DNA of 64,000 bases from positions 1,054,001 through 1,118,000 of the forward strand of contig OY730440.1 in NCBI GenBank assembly GCA_963422655.1, read 5' to 3'. The notes below the pieces were generated by a model. That model worked only from the letters and a program-made list of their open reading frames with translations, was not told where the DNA came from and ran no database searches. Every line of letters begins with the position of its first letter. Positions within the stretch are counted from its first letter, which is position 1. Shown one piece after another: positions 34,774 through 46,450 of this stretch. Made by a program: the position numbers and the translations under genes. The DNA comes from CATQHS01 sp963422655. Its GTDB lineage: Bacteria > Actinomycetota > Acidimicrobiia > Acidimicrobiales > Aldehydirespiratoraceae.

Positions 34774-35760
34774 ATGACTCGGGTCCTGTCCGGCATCCAG
34801 CCCACCGGTGACCTCCACCTCGGCAACTACCTGGGAGCTGTGCGCAACTGGGTCACGATGCAGCACTGCACCGACGCCTTCTTCTGCGTGGTCGACCTCC
34901 ACGCTGTCACCGTGCCCAGAGCTCCCGGCGAGATGAGAGACGCCACCCTCAGGCTCTCTCGGTTGCTCATGGCCGCGGGCCTGGATCCCGATACCTGCAC
35001 CATCTTCGTACAGAGCCACGTACGCGAGCACACCGAGTGCGCCTGGCTGATGGAATGCACCGTGTCGTTCGGTGAGCTGAGCCGCATGACCCAGTTCAAG
35101 GACAAGTCCGACCGCCAGCGATTCATCTCCGCCGGGCTGTTCACCTACCCGGCCCTCCAAGCCGCCGACATCCTTCTCTACGACACCGACGAAGTGCCGG
35201 TGGGCGAGGACCAGCGCCAGCACGTCGAAATCACCCGTGACATCGCCGAGCGCTTCAACTCCCGTTACGGAGAGACCTTCGTGGTCCCCGAGGCGGTGGT
35301 GCCCGCGACCGGGGCCCGAATCATGGACCTCCAGCACCCCACCGACAAGATGTCGAAGTCGCTGGAGTCCCCCAAGGGCACCGTCAACCTGCTCGACGAG
35401 CCCGGCGTCATCACCCGCAAGATCAAGAGCGCGGTGACCGACAGCGACTCAACCGTCCGCTACGACGTAAAGGCCAAACCCGGCGTGTCCAATTTGTTGT
35501 CCATCTTGGGCGCGGCCACCGACCGCAACCCTGAGACGCTAGCCGATGAATACACCCGGTACGGGCCGCTCAAAGCGGACACGGCCGAGGCGGTGATCGA
35601 GTTGCTGAGCCCGTTGCAGGCCCGTTTCGCCCAGCTCGAAGCCGACCCGGCCGAGACCTATCGCCTGCTGGCGGTGGGGGCGGGCAAGGCTCAAGACATC
35701 GCCTCACGCACCCTGGCCCGAGCCAAGGAAAACATCGGCCTGCTGGCCCCGCTGCCTTGA
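34774..35760 (+). CDS. trpS: Tryptophanyl-tRNA synthetase
   Basis: Charges tRNA-Trp. The class I signature is PTGDLHLGNYLGA (HIGH-like HLGN), GEDQRQH contacts the substrate, and KMSKS appears as DKMSKSLESP. Length 328 is normal. It stands alone, divergent from the scpA operon. The tyrosyl enzyme is at the far end of the window. Confidence 0.96.
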   Translation: MTRVLSGIQPTGDLHLGNYLGAVRNWVTMQHCTDAFFCVVDLHAVTVPRAPGEMRDATLRLSRLLMAAGLDPDTCTIFVQSHVREHTECAWLMECTVSFGELSRMTQFKDKSDRQRFISAGLFTYPALQAADILLYDTDEVPVGEDQRQHVEITRDIAERFNSRYGETFVVPEAVVPATGARIMDLQHPTDKMSKSLESPKGTVNLLDEPGVITRKIKSAVTDSDSTVRYDVKAKPGVSNLLSILGAATDRNPETLADEYTRYGPLKADTAEAVIELLSPLQARFAQLEADPAETYRLLAVGAGKAQDIASRTLARAKENIGLLAPLP

Positions 35761-35971
35761 TCGGCCTCGACCCCGTTGGGATGGCGAGCGACATATGGAT
35801 GCGTGACGATCTGCTCGGGCTTCCCCCACCCCTTGGCCGCTCCCGGGCTCACCCGGTGGATGAGGTCGCCGTATCTGCAGGGCCGGGGTTGCTTGTCCTC
35901 CTCAACTGGGCAGGCTGAACCAGCCGAGTACTCAACGCTTGTCAGCGAGGCGCCGAACGCGTCGAAAGTGG
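35761..35971. other. Intergenic region between convergent trpS and the surface-protein gene
   Basis: No gene can be supported. On the minus strand one frame reads protein-like for about 50 codons (GDLIHRVSPGAAKGWGKPEQ, then THPYVARHPNGVEA) but runs into trpS without a proper start or end, so it is at most a remnant. Confidence 0.3.
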
Positions 35972-38900
35972 TTACTGGAGTTTTTGCCAGAGACGAGCGA
36001 GGAACGAGGCCATCTGCGCGCGGGTGACTATACCGTCGGGGTCGTAGGTGGTGGCGGTCTTGCCGGCCGTGACACCCAGACCGTAGATGCACTTCACATC
36101 GTCGGCGTAATCAGCATCGTCGGCGACGTCGGTGAACACCAACGACTCGACCACCTGACACTTCTTACCGGCTTGGCGCCAAGCGTTGGCCAAGAACGAA
36201 GCCACAACCGAACGCGACGCGGGCTGGTTGGGCTCGAACGTCGTGTTGGTAACACCAGTCACGATACCCAGATCGGCCAGACAAGCAATATTGCTGCCAT
36301 GCGCAGCCGAAGCAGCCGCATCAGCCCAAACACCATCACTGGCACCCTTCGGGCAAGCCCGCCCCGACTTCACCCACAACCGGGCCAAGAACGAAGCCAC
36401 ATGAGCCCGAGTCGCAGACACCTTCGGCTCAAAAGTAGTCGCCGTCTTACCCTTGATGACCTCCAAATCCACCAACATGCCAATGTTGCTCCGATGCGGT
36501 GAATCCTTCGCCACATCCACAAACCGATCAACCGGCTCAGGCTTCGGCTTCGGCTCAGGACCAGATGCCGGCTCAGGCTTCGGCTCAGGACCAGGCTTCG
36601 GCTTCGGCTTCGGCTCAGGACCAGGTGCCGGCTCAGGCTTCGGCTTCGGCTCAGGCTTCGGCTCAGGCTTCGGCTCAGGCTTCGGCTCAGGCTTCGGCTC
36701 AGGCTTCGGCTTCGGCTCAGGCTTCGGCTCAGGACCAGGTGCCGGACCAAAGCTGCCAGTGGTAGCGATGGTGAGAGCGGACCAGTCTCCGTGGCCTTCA
36801 TCGCTGAAAGCACGCACCTGCACCTCATAGGCCGTCAACGCGGTCAAACCCATGATGGTCTTAGCCGTGGCGCCAGTGGTGGTATAGTACCTAATCCCAG
36901 CACTTCCGACTGGTAGGTACTGGACGACTGGTCGGTACTGGATCGCGTAACCGGTGATCGGCGGGCCCGTGTTAGCCGGCATGTCCCATGACACATCCAA
37001 CGAAGTGGCACCAGCAACTACCACCCTCGGCGCCGACGGCGCCGACGGCTTCTCATTGTCGACGTCAGTGACGGCCACGCTGAAGTCCACGGAAGTGTCG
37101 CCGCTGGTGCCGTCGCTGACGGTCACCGTCACCTCATACACACCGTCATCGTCGGCGTCGGCAGGACGCTCGTAGTCGGGGGCGGCCTTGAACCTCAACT
37201 CCCTGTACTCGGCTTTCGGCAATGAGGTCCGAACCGATACCAGCTCGAACAAGTCTTTATCGTCACCCGACAAGGCCCAAGCGATCGAGTCGCCCTCGGG
37301 ATCAATAGCTTTCAGGGCTTTCACCTCGACAGTATTCTCCGCCGCGCTCAGATCCTCAACGAGATCCTTATCGTTGAGATCAATGAGAACCGGGCGACCC
37401 GGAGTCAGTGTGGTAGCAGTAGTAGTAGCAGACCAGGCGCTGGTGCCTTCGTAGTTGGAAGCCCGTAACTGCACCCCGTAGGCCGTCGACGCGGTCAAAC
37501 CGGTAATGATCGTAGACATAGTGGCAGCAGTGGTGGTAGCGGCGGAATCGTCCCAAGTCCCAGCCCTTCCGACTGGCCGGTACCGGACTTTGTAACCGGT
37601 GATCGTCGGGCCCGCATTGACCGGTGCGGTCCATACCACCCTCAACTCAGTAGCACCAGTGGCTGACACCGTCGGTGCCGTCGGCGCCGACGGCACCTCA
37701 ATTTCGACGTTGGTGACGGTCGCTCTGAAGGTGTGGGAAGTGTTATTGGTGCCGTCGCTGATAGTCACCGTCACCTCATAAACATTGTCACTGCCGGCGT
37801 CGGCGGGATTCTCGAAATCGGGGGCGGCCTTGAATCTCAAATCCCTGTACCTGAATAGCGACAAGGAAGCCGGAACCGATGCCAGTTCGAACAAGTCTTC
37901 ATCGGCACCCGACAAAGTCCAAGTGATCGAGTCACCGTCGGGATCAACCGCACTCAGGGCCTGCACCTCGGCGATGTTCTCCGCCACACTCAGCCCCTCA
38001 GCGAGATCCTGACCAGCGCGATCAGTTATCACCGGAGGACCCAAAGCCAGTGTGGTAACGATGGTGGAGGCAGACCAAGCGCCGGCCCCTTCATCATTGG
38101 AAGCCCGTAACTGCACCTCATAGGCCGTCAATGCGGTCAAACCCTTGACGACGACAGACCTACCCCAGGTGCTAGTGGAGGTGCGGCGCCAGTTCCCAGC
38201 ACTTCCTTCCTCCCGGTACCGGAATACATAACCGGTGATGGCCGGCCCTGTATTGACCGGTGCGGTCCATGACACGCTCAACACAGTAGAACTTACATCT
38301 ACCACCGGCGTCGGCGCCTTTGGCACCGCCACGTCGTCAACGGTCACCCTGAAGGTGTGAGAAGTGTTATCGGTGCCGTCGCTGATAGTCACCGTCACCT
38401 CATAAACATTGTCACTGTCGGCGTCGGCGGGATTCTCGAAATCGGGGGCAGCCCTGAACCTCAACTCCCTGTGCGCGATTGCCGGCGATTTGCCCGGAAC
38501 CGGTACCAGCTCGAACAAGTCTTTATCGTCACCCGACAAGGCCCAAGCGATCGAGTCGCCTTCGGGATCAACCGCACTCAGGGCCTGCACCTCAGTGATG
38601 TTCTCCGCCACACTCAGCCCCTCAGCGAGATCCTGACCAGCGCGATCAGTTATCACCGGAGAACTCGGAGCCAGTGTGGTAGCGATGGTGGTAGCGGACC
38701 AAGCGCCGGCCCCTTCATCATTGGAAATCCGTACCTGCACCTCATAGGCTGTTGATACGGTCAAACCGGTGATGGTCACAGGCGCAGCAATGACCCAGGT
38801 GGGAGCGGGAACAAGGATCCAAGCCCCAGCACTTCCTTCCTCCCGGTACCGGACTACGTAACTCCTCCACGATCTGGCTGGTTCGGTCCATGACACGCTC

Positions 38901-40081
38901 AACGCAGTAGGACTGATAGCTATCACCGTCGGTGTCGGCGCCTCCGGCACCGCCACGTCGAAAACGTTCACCCAGAAGGTGTGGGAGGCGTCATTGCCGT
39001 TGCTGTCTTCGGCAGTCACCGTCACCTCATAAACATTGTCACTGTCGGCGTCGGCGGAATTCTCGAAATCGGGGGCAGCCCTGAACCTCAACTCCCTGTG
39101 CGCGATTGCCGGCGATTTGCCCGGAACCGGTACCAGCTCGAACAAGTCTTTATCGTCACCGGACAAGGCCCAAGCGATCGAGTCGCCGTTGGGAGCAACA
39201 GCCTTCAGGGTCTTCACCTCAGCGGTGTTCTCCACCAGACTCAGCCTCCTAATGAGAGGCTGATCAGCGTGATCAGTGAGAACCGGAGAACTCGGAGCCA
39301 GTGTGGTAGCGATGGCGGAGGCGGACCAGTCGCTGTGGCCTTCATCGCTTGAAGCACGCATCTGCACCTCATAGGCTGTTGATGGGGTCAAACTGGTGAT
39401 GGTCGCAAACAAAGTGTCGAAGATGGTGGGGTCGTACCAGCCCTTCAGCTCGACCGCGTTGACTTTCGCGGCCGGGGTCCAACTCTCATTTTTGGCACTT
39501 CCGTCTTGCCGGTACCGGACTTCATAACCAGTGGTCAGTGACCGCTTCCAATCGTAGGTCGGGTGCCATACCACGTTCAATGCAGTAGCACCAGCGGCTG
39601 ACACCGTCGGCGCCGACGGCGCCAATGGCGGCGGCACGTCGATAATAACCACTCTGATGCTCAGGTGTTCGCGGTAGTCGATGCGGCCGGAAGTGTCGAT
39701 ATAGTCGGAAGACACCGTCACCTCATAAACCTCGTCACCGTCGGCGTCGGCGGGGAGATCCTCATAGTCGGGGGCGACCTTGAACTTCAACAATCTGTTC
39801 GCCGCTGCTGTAGGCGTCTCCGATGTCAGTTCGAACAAGGCTTCATCGGGACCCGACAGGGCCCGGACGACCGAATCTTTATCGGAGCTACTACCTGTGA
39901 AGGTCAGCACTCCGACAGTGTTCTCCACCACAGTCACCTCATGCGCGAAAGTCCTACTGGTTGAACTGACTAACAGCGGGTTTCCGCTTGGCTGAGCATT
40001 CACCGAGGTCGTCGACAGCAACGACGACAGCACGGCCACGCTCAACGCCGAACACACCCCAACATGTCTACGAATTCTCAT
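35972..40081 (-). CDS. Large exported cadherin-like/FN3/SLH surface protein
   Basis: About 1,369 residues. A signal peptide (MRIRRHVGVCSALSVAVLSS, cleavage near VNA-QP) is followed by five alternating pairs of a cadherin-like module (..ENTxEVxALxAVDPxGD, ending VYEVTV) and a fibronectin type III module (PSAP..VSWTAP, ending YEVQLRASN). A 74-residue Pro-Glu-Lys linker comes next, then three SLH domains (final about 185 residues, each with TTFEP or TTYDP and ASFLARLW). SLH domains usually bind pyruvylated secondary cell-wall polymer, so the protein is probably wall-anchored with the repeats outward. I chose ATG 40081 because GGAGGG lies 10 bases upstream; an in-frame TTG at 40099 is part of that site. 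Role could be adhesion or surface layer; not known. Confidence 0.85.
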   Translation of the reverse strand: MRIRRHVGVCSALSVAVLSSLLSTTSVNAQPSGNPLLVSSTSRTFAHEVTVVENTVGVLTFTGSSSDKDSVVRALSGPDEALFELTSETPTAAANRLLKFKVAPDYEDLPADADGDEVYEVTVSSDYIDTSGRIDYREHLSIRVVIIDVPPPLAPSAPTVSAAGATALNVVWHPTYDWKRSLTTGYEVRYRQDGSAKNESWTPAAKVNAVELKGWYDPTIFDTLFATITSLTPSTAYEVQMRASSDEGHSDWSASAIATTLAPSSPVLTDHADQPLIRRLSLVENTAEVKTLKAVAPNGDSIAWALSGDDKDLFELVPVPGKSPAIAHRELRFRAAPDFENSADADSDNVYEVTVTAEDSNGNDASHTFWVNVFDVAVPEAPTPTVIAISPTALSVSWTEPARSWRSYVVRYREEGSAGAWILVPAPTWVIAAPVTITGLTVSTAYEVQVRISNDEGAGAWSATTIATTLAPSSPVITDRAGQDLAEGLSVAENITEVQALSAVDPEGDSIAWALSGDDKDLFELVPVPGKSPAIAHRELRFRAAPDFENPADADSDNVYEVTVTISDGTDNTSHTFRVTVDDVAVPKAPTPVVDVSSTVLSVSWTAPVNTGPAITGYVFRYREEGSAGNWRRTSTSTWGRSVVVKGLTALTAYEVQLRASNDEGAGAWSASTIVTTLALGPPVITDRAGQDLAEGLSVAENIAEVQALSAVDPDGDSITWTLSGADEDLFELASVPASLSLFRYRDLRFKAAPDFENPADAGSDNVYEVTVTISDGTNNTSHTFRATVTNVEIEVPSAPTAPTVSATGATELRVVWTAPVNAGPTITGYKVRYRPVGRAGTWDDSAATTTAATMSTIITGLTASTAYGVQLRASNYEGTSAWSATTTATTLTPGRPVLIDLNDKDLVEDLSAAENTVEVKALKAIDPEGDSIAWALSGDDKDLFELVSVRTSLPKAEYRELRFKAAPDYERPADADDDGVYEVTVTVSDGTSGDTSVDFSVAVTDVDNEKPSAPSAPRVVVAGATSLDVSWDMPANTGPPITGYAIQYRPVVQYLPVGSAGIRYYTTTGATAKTIMGLTALTAYEVQVRAFSDEGHGDWSALTIATTGSFGPAPGPEPKPEPKPKPEPKPEPKPEPKPEPKPEPKPKPEPAPGPEPKPKPKPGPEPKPEPASGPEPKPKPEPVDRFVDVAKDSPHRSNIGMLVDLEVIKGKTATTFEPKVSATRAHVASFLARLWVKSGRACPKGASDGVWADAAASAAHGSNIACLADLGIVTGVTNTTFEPNQPASRSVVASFLANAWRQAGKKCQVVESLVFTDVADDADYADDVKCIYGLGVTAGKTATTYDPDGIVTRAQMASFLARLWQKLQ
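36530..36751 (-). repeat. Pro-Glu-Lys tandem-repeat linker DNA
   Basis: Short tandem units built from GGCTCAGGCTTC on the plus strand encode PEPK and KPEP repeats between the last FN3 and first SLH module. Units of 6 and 12 bases are prone to slippage, so linker length may vary between strains. Confidence 0.85.
37771..39200 (-). repeat. Near-identical intragenic module repeats
   Basis: Blocks of about 90-130 bases recur with a period near 620 bases inside the surface-protein gene. The segment starting near 38403 is repeated almost exactly near 39028; the segment at 37948-38037 recurs at 38567-38656. This shows recent duplication or gene conversion between cadherin-like modules. Confidence 0.7.
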
Positions 40082-40290
40082 ATGGCGGATTCCCTCCAAG
40101 AATTACCACTGGCGCGTCGCCCGACGCCGCTAGCCGCACGTACACATTCGACAATCGTTCAACGCTTTTACCACAAGCGATTTAATGTATCTCGAAGTAG
40201 CGGCGGTAGCCACTTCGTCCAGGGCATCATGGAACCATGTCGAGCTGGGCCCGGGCTGGGGTGATCGGCAGTGACGCGTTGAAACCCAGA

Positions 40291-40806
40291 TCAGTCGTTG
40301 TCGGCGGCCCGCAGCACCGCGGCCAGCTCGGGATCCAGGCGGCACCGGTGCAGTGGCAGGTGATGGTCACGGGCCCAGGTCACGGCCATCGGATCACTCC
40401 CGGCCCGCCTCAGAAGCTCCGCCCCCCGGTCCGGGTGCTGGAGGTAGCGGGCCACCTCGACCTTGAATCCTCGAGTCTCGGCCCACCGGGCCACGGTGTC
40501 GGCGGTGATCCCCATCCCGATCAAGGTGGCGGCCACTCGGCCTCCCGTGCCTAGATCGGCGTCGGTCTTGCCCACGTCGTGCAACAGAGCCGCAGCCAGC
40601 ACCGGCCGGGCGGACCCTGCCCCCAAACACCGTTGCACCTTCCGCCCCACCGCCACCGAATGACGGCGGTCAGGCCCCGACATACGCTGCCAGAGTTCCA
40701 TCTCGCCCGGAGCCAGGACTCCCCGCACCCATTCGACGTCGGTTTGCGAAGGGCAGCCCGGCCAGAGCGAACCGAAGAATCTTCGGACCAGATGCCCTGC
40801 TCGCAC
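40291..40806 (-). CDS. HD-domain phosphohydrolase-like protein
   Basis: The 171-residue protein has an HD metal-site core: His in DRRHSVAVG, the HD pair in ALLHDVGK, and later HHLPL. It resembles the HD/HDIG proteins near xerD or parA in actinobacteria. Substrate unknown. The gene follows xerD with 3 bases between them, so they are likely cotranscribed. The region 40100-40290 upstream of the surface-protein gene and downstream of this one holds no gene. Confidence 0.75.
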   Translation of the reverse strand: MRAGHLVRRFFGSLWPGCPSQTDVEWVRGVLAPGEMELWQRMSGPDRRHSVAVGRKVQRCLGAGSARPVLAAALLHDVGKTDADLGTGGRVAATLIGMGITADTVARWAETRGFKVEVARYLQHPDRGAELLRRAGSDPMAVTWARDHHLPLHRCRLDPELAAVLRAADND

Positions 40807-40809
40807 CGG

Positions 40810-41784
40810 TCACGCCCCCGTGGCCCGAGGATGAGCGGCCCGGTAAACCGCCCACAGCCGCTCAGAGGACACCTTCGTGTAGATCTGGGTAGTCGAGATC
40901 GACACGTGCCCCAGCAACTCCTGCACGGTCCGGATATCGGCACCATGATCGAGCATGTGAGTGGCGCACGAGTGTCGCAGCACATGAGGAGTCAACACCT
41001 TGCCCAAACCGGCATCCTCGCCCCGGCGCCGCACCACCGTCCACACCCCCTGCCGGCTCAGGCGACCACCCCGCTGGTTCAAGAAAACCGCCTCGGCATC
41101 ACCACGACGGGCCCATTGGCGGGGCTCGAGCCGGCCCCGGCCCTCCGGGGCCAGCCAGCGCTTCAGCGCGACGGCGGCGTGGCGTCCCATGGGAACGATC
41201 CGCTCCCTGGCCCCCTTGCCCATGACCCGGACCAGGCCGTCGTAGAGGTCGACGTGAGCCAGGGACAGGCCGACCAGCTCAGAGATCCGGCACCCGGTCC
41301 CGTAGAGCACCTCGAGGATGGCCCGGTCCCGGCGAGAGGCGGCCCCGTCACCGGCCACGGTTTCGATCAGCGAAACGATCCGGGCTTCGGGCAGGGCCCG
41401 GGGTAGTCCCTTGCCGACCCGGGGCATCTCCGCGTCGGCGGCCGGATCGTCGGCTCGACCGCCCTCTGCCACCAAGAACCGGTGCAGGCCTCGCACCGTT
41501 ACCAAGGCGCGGGTCACCGACGCCGGCGCCAACCCTTCGAGCTGTAACCCGCGGACGAAGGCCACGACGTCATCGGGACCGGCATCGGACATGCGCCGTC
41601 CCCGACCGGCGAGATGAAGGTGGTAGCGGATCAGATCGCGCCGGTAGGCGGCCCGGGTGTGCGACGAACGACCACGCTCGACGGCCAGCCAGGTGAGGAA
41701 GTCCTCCACTTCGACGTCGAGTCGGACCGGGCCCTCGGTCCGGCCGGGTTCAGCCCGTACCGCGGCGTCGGCGGCTCGCGTCAC
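40810..41784 (-). CDS. xerD: Tyrosine recombinase XerD
   Basis: XerD resolves chromosome dimers at dif. The catalytic residues are visible: Arg in GTGCRISEL, Lys in VMGKGARE, the HxxR box HVLRHSCATH, His in LLGHVSI, and the Tyr in TTQIYTKV. I start at GTG 41784, which overlaps the Nudix stop as GTGA and gives about 324 residues; the frame is open to 41901, but that would overlap the Nudix gene by 121 bases. Order pyrG-Nudix-xerD matches M. tuberculosis Rv1699-Rv1701. Confidence 0.93.
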   Translation of the reverse strand: MTRAADAAVRAEPGRTEGPVRLDVEVEDFLTWLAVERGRSSHTRAAYRRDLIRYHLHLAGRGRRMSDAGPDDVVAFVRGLQLEGLAPASVTRALVTVRGLHRFLVAEGGRADDPAADAEMPRVGKGLPRALPEARIVSLIETVAGDGAASRRDRAILEVLYGTGCRISELVGLSLAHVDLYDGLVRVMGKGARERIVPMGRHAAVALKRWLAPEGRGRLEPRQWARRGDAEAVFLNQRGGRLSRQGVWTVVRRRGEDAGLGKVLTPHVLRHSCATHMLDHGADIRTVQELLGHVSISTTQIYTKVSSERLWAVYRAAHPRATGA

Positions 41785-42340
41785 CACCCCAGCCTCTGGC
41801 CGGCCAGAAGCAGGCCGATGAGCGTCTTGGCATCGGAGATCTCGGATCGTGCCACCATGGCTGCCACCGCCCGGGTCGGCACCCGTTCCACCGTCATCCA
41901 CTCCTCTTCCACCCCATCCGGGCGATGGGCCACTTCACGCAGGTCGGTGGCCAAGAACAGGTGGGTGAGCTCGTCGCTGAAGCCAGCCGAGTTGTAGAAC
42001 GTCGCCATCGACCTCAACGACCCGCACGTGTAGCCGATCTCCTCCTCCATCTCCCTTACTGCGGTGGTCTCCGGGGTTTCACCATCCACGTCCCGCTTGC
42101 CGGCCGGGATCTCGAGGACCTCGGCTTCGACCGCGGCCCGGTACTGGCGGACCAGCACCACCTCGGATCCATCCACGGGAACCACAGCGACCGCTCCCGG
42201 ATGGTGAACGATGTCGCGCTGCATCAGCCGGCCCTCGGGATCGACGTAGGAACCCTCGGCCACCTTGATCACGAAACCCTCGTGGATCAGGCGCTCACCG
42301 ACCTTGCGGAAACCGGTGCCGGAATCAGTGGCGGCTCCGG

Positions 42341-42344
<4 letters not shown>
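41781..42344 (-). CDS. Nudix hydrolase, ADP-ribose pyrophosphatase-like
   Basis: The Nudix box is complete: GKRDVDGETPETTAVREMEEEIGY, fitting G-x5-E-x7-REUxEExGU. The 187-residue length and EIPAGKRD context match ADP-ribose pyrophosphatases. The TTG start overlaps the pyrG stop (TTGA), so translation is coupled. Confidence 0.88.
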
Positions 42345-43996
<1,652 letters not shown>

Positions 43997-44004
43997 CGAC
44001 GACC

Positions 44005-45585
44005 TCACCGTACCCGACCGGCGGCGGCCAGCAGTTCCTCGGCATGGCTGCGGGCCGCGGCCGAATCCGGGGAACCAGACAGCATTCTCGACAACTCGAT
44101 CACCCGGGCCTCGGGGTCGAGCTCACGCACCGAAGAGGCGACGGAGCCGGCCCGCTCGGTCTTGCGGACGAGGACGTGATGATCGGCATGGACCGCCACT
44201 TGGGCCAAGTGGGTGACGACGAGGACTTGGTGAGAACCGGTGAGGGCGGCCAGGCTCCGACCCACGGCGTCAGCAGCCGCGCCCCCCACCCCGGCATCGA
44301 CCTCGTCGAAGACGAGGGTGTCGGGGCCGGTGGTCAGTACGAGCCGCAGCGCCAGCATGGTGCGGGCCAACTCACCGCCGCTGGCCGCCTTGGCCAGCGG
44401 CAGCGGCTCGTGGCCTACGTTGGCCGCCAGCGCGAACCTGACCTGTTCGCCCGCCACCCCCTCGACGGTCACGTCGAGACGGGCTCCGGCCATGGCCAAG
44501 GCGCCCAGATGCTCGGTGACGGCTCGGCTCAGGCGGGGGGAAGCTTGTAGGCGGGCCTGACGCACCCGGGCCTGCTCGGACTCGAGCCGGGCCACCACAT
44601 CGGACCGCTGTTCGTCCAAGGCGGCGGCCCGCTGGTCATGGCTCTCCAATTCGGTGAGGCGTGTCGCGACCGCGGCCCTGAAATCGAGGACAGCTTCAAG
44701 CGTCGGGCCGTATTTGCGTCGCATTTCGCTGAGGAGATGACGCCGTCGGCGTAGGTCGTCGAGGGCGGCCGGGTCATCTTCGATCCTCTCGGCCCGAACC
44801 CGAGCATCATGGGCAATGTCAGCCAACTCGGCGGCCACGCCAGCCAGTCTTTGGTCGATCTCGCTGAAGGCGGCTCGGTCGGCCAGCAGCCCCTGAGCCC
44901 GGCCTATCCCGTCGAACACCTCACCGTCGGCACCGAGGAGCGCCGAGACCGAAAGGGCCGCGGCCTGGTGGGCGGCCGCATCGGCCAAGACAGTCTCCAT
45001 CTCGTCGAGCCGCTCGTCCTCGCCGGCATCGAGAATCGCAGCGGAGTCGATCTCGTGACACTGGTGACGGAGCAGGTCGACCTCCCGGGCCCGGGCCATG
45101 GCGTCGCCGCCCCGATCGGCCAGTGCTTTTTCGACACGACTCAACTCACCGCCCAGAGCTGCCAGCGCAGTCGTGTCCACACCACCGAACCGGTCCAGCG
45201 CGGCTCGCTGAACCGGGGCGGCCAGCAACGATTGGTAGGCGTGCTGACCGTGGAGATCGACGAGGTCGCGACCGAGGTCGGCCAAGACCGCGGCCGGGGC
45301 CAGATGGCCGTCCACATAGGCTCGGGACCGGCCTTGGCGCGGGACCACCCGCCGGAGCGCCGACTCGCCTTCTCCGGTCAGGAAACGGCCCTCTATCTCG
45401 GCATGGTCGGCGCCGGGCCGCACCAGAGCCGTATCGGCCCGGCCGCCGGTGAGCAAATCGATGGCTTCCACTACCAAGGTCTTGCCGGCGCCGGTCTCGC
45501 CGGTTACCGCGGTCAGTCCCGGACCCAGTACCAGCGCCAGCTCGTCGATGACGCCCAAGTCACGAACTACCAGCTCGGTCAGCAT
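44005..45585 (-). CDS. recN: DNA repair protein RecN
   Basis: RecN is an SMC-like ATPase acting in double-strand-break repair. The Walker A GETGAGKT is at the N-terminus, followed by a coiled-coil region (about 150-350), the ABC signature KAASGGELAR and Walker B TLVFDEVDAGVGG. Length 526 is slightly short of the usual 550-590. Lies between nadK and pyrG, as in mycobacteria, without the intervening Rv1697-Rv1698 equivalents. Confidence 0.94.
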   Translation of the reverse strand: MLTELVVRDLGVIDELALVLGPGLTAVTGETGAGKTLVVEAIDLLTGGRADTALVRPGADHAEIEGRFLTGEGESALRRVVPRQGRSRAYVDGHLAPAAVLADLGRDLVDLHGQHAYQSLLAAPVQRAALDRFGGVDTTALAALGGELSRVEKALADRGGDAMARAREVDLLRHQCHEIDSAAILDAGEDERLDEMETVLADAAAHQAAALSVSALLGADGEVFDGIGRAQGLLADRAAFSEIDQRLAGVAAELADIAHDARVRAERIEDDPAALDDLRRRRHLLSEMRRKYGPTLEAVLDFRAAVATRLTELESHDQRAAALDEQRSDVVARLESEQARVRQARLQASPRLSRAVTEHLGALAMAGARLDVTVEGVAGEQVRFALAANVGHEPLPLAKAASGGELARTMLALRLVLTTGPDTLVFDEVDAGVGGAAADAVGRSLAALTGSHQVLVVTHLAQVAVHADHHVLVRKTERAGSVASSVRELDPEARVIELSRMLSGSPDSAAARSHAEELLAAAGRVR

Positions 45586-45598
45586 CGTCGATCAACGC

Positions 45599-46450
45599 TC
45601 AGCGGTCATTGAGCCCGAACTTGGCCTTCAGAACTCTGTGAAATCGGCGGGTCCCGAAGGTGACGAGACGAGCCGGATGGGGCGAGGCCGAGCATACGAT
45701 GGCATCGCCGTCACCCACTATCGCCAGCCTACGGCCGTCCACCGACACCGTGGCAGCCCGGTGACCGTCCACCACCAGCCGCAGCGTGGTCTCGGCCGCT
45801 ACCACCATGGAGCGGTCGAACAACATGTGGGGAGACACCGGGGTGAGCAGCAGGGCCCGGTGGACAGGGTCGATGATCGGTCCTCGCGCCGAGAAGGCAT
45901 AGGCGGTGGACCCGGTGGGGGTGGCGACGATGAGGCCGTCGGCGGCATAGGTGGTGAAGAGCTCTTCGTCGGCGTAGACGGTAAGCCGGATGGTGTTGGA
46001 CTCCGACGCCCTTTCCACCACCGCCTCGTTCAGCGCCACGTGGCGGCTCGTTCCGCCCGCTGCCGCCACCTCCACCGCCAGCAGCAGGCGAGCCTCTATC
46101 CGATGATCACCGGCCAGCACCCGTTCGATCGCGGTTCGGGCTTGCCCGGGTCGGACCTCGGTCAGGTAGCCGAGCCGGCCGAAGTCGACACCCAGGACCG
46201 GAACCCCGGCCTCGCCGATCAGATCCACTGCCCGCAGGATGGAGCCGTCACCGCCCAGGGTCACGATCATGTCGAGGCCTCGGTGGAACGAGGCGGGATC
46301 GACCTCGAGCCGGGCATGCCCGGTGGCGGCCGCCTCACCCGGCGGCATGCGAACCTCGTGACCGGTGCGCTCCAGCCACTCGGTCAGGTCGCAGCCCAGC
46401 TCGATTGCCTCCCGGCGACCCAGATGCACGATCAAACCGATGGTGGCCAT
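45599..46450 (-). CDS. nadK: NAD kinase
   Basis: Makes NADP from NAD. The catalytic Asp is in VTLGGDGSILRA; NEAVVERASES and ATPTGSTAYAFSA are family landmarks. Length 283. Its ATG overlaps the tlyA stop by one base (TGATG). Confidence 0.95.
   Translation of the reverse strand: MATIGLIVHLGRREAIELGCDLTEWLERTGHEVRMPPGEAAATGHARLEVDPASFHRGLDMIVTLGGDGSILRAVDLIGEAGVPVLGVDFGRLGYLTEVRPGQARTAIERVLAGDHRIEARLLLAVEVAAAGGTSRHVALNEAVVERASESNTIRLTVYADEELFTTYAADGLIVATPTGSTAYAFSARGPIIDPVHRALLLTPVSPHMLFDRSMVVAAETTLRLVVDGHRAATVSVDGRRLAIVGDGDAIVCSASPHPARLVTFGTRRFHRVLKAKFGLNDR

Noticed and set aside
36530..36751. Regular short repeats suggestive of a CRISPR array
   Set aside because: There are no spacers; the units are in frame and encode a Pro-Glu-Lys linker.
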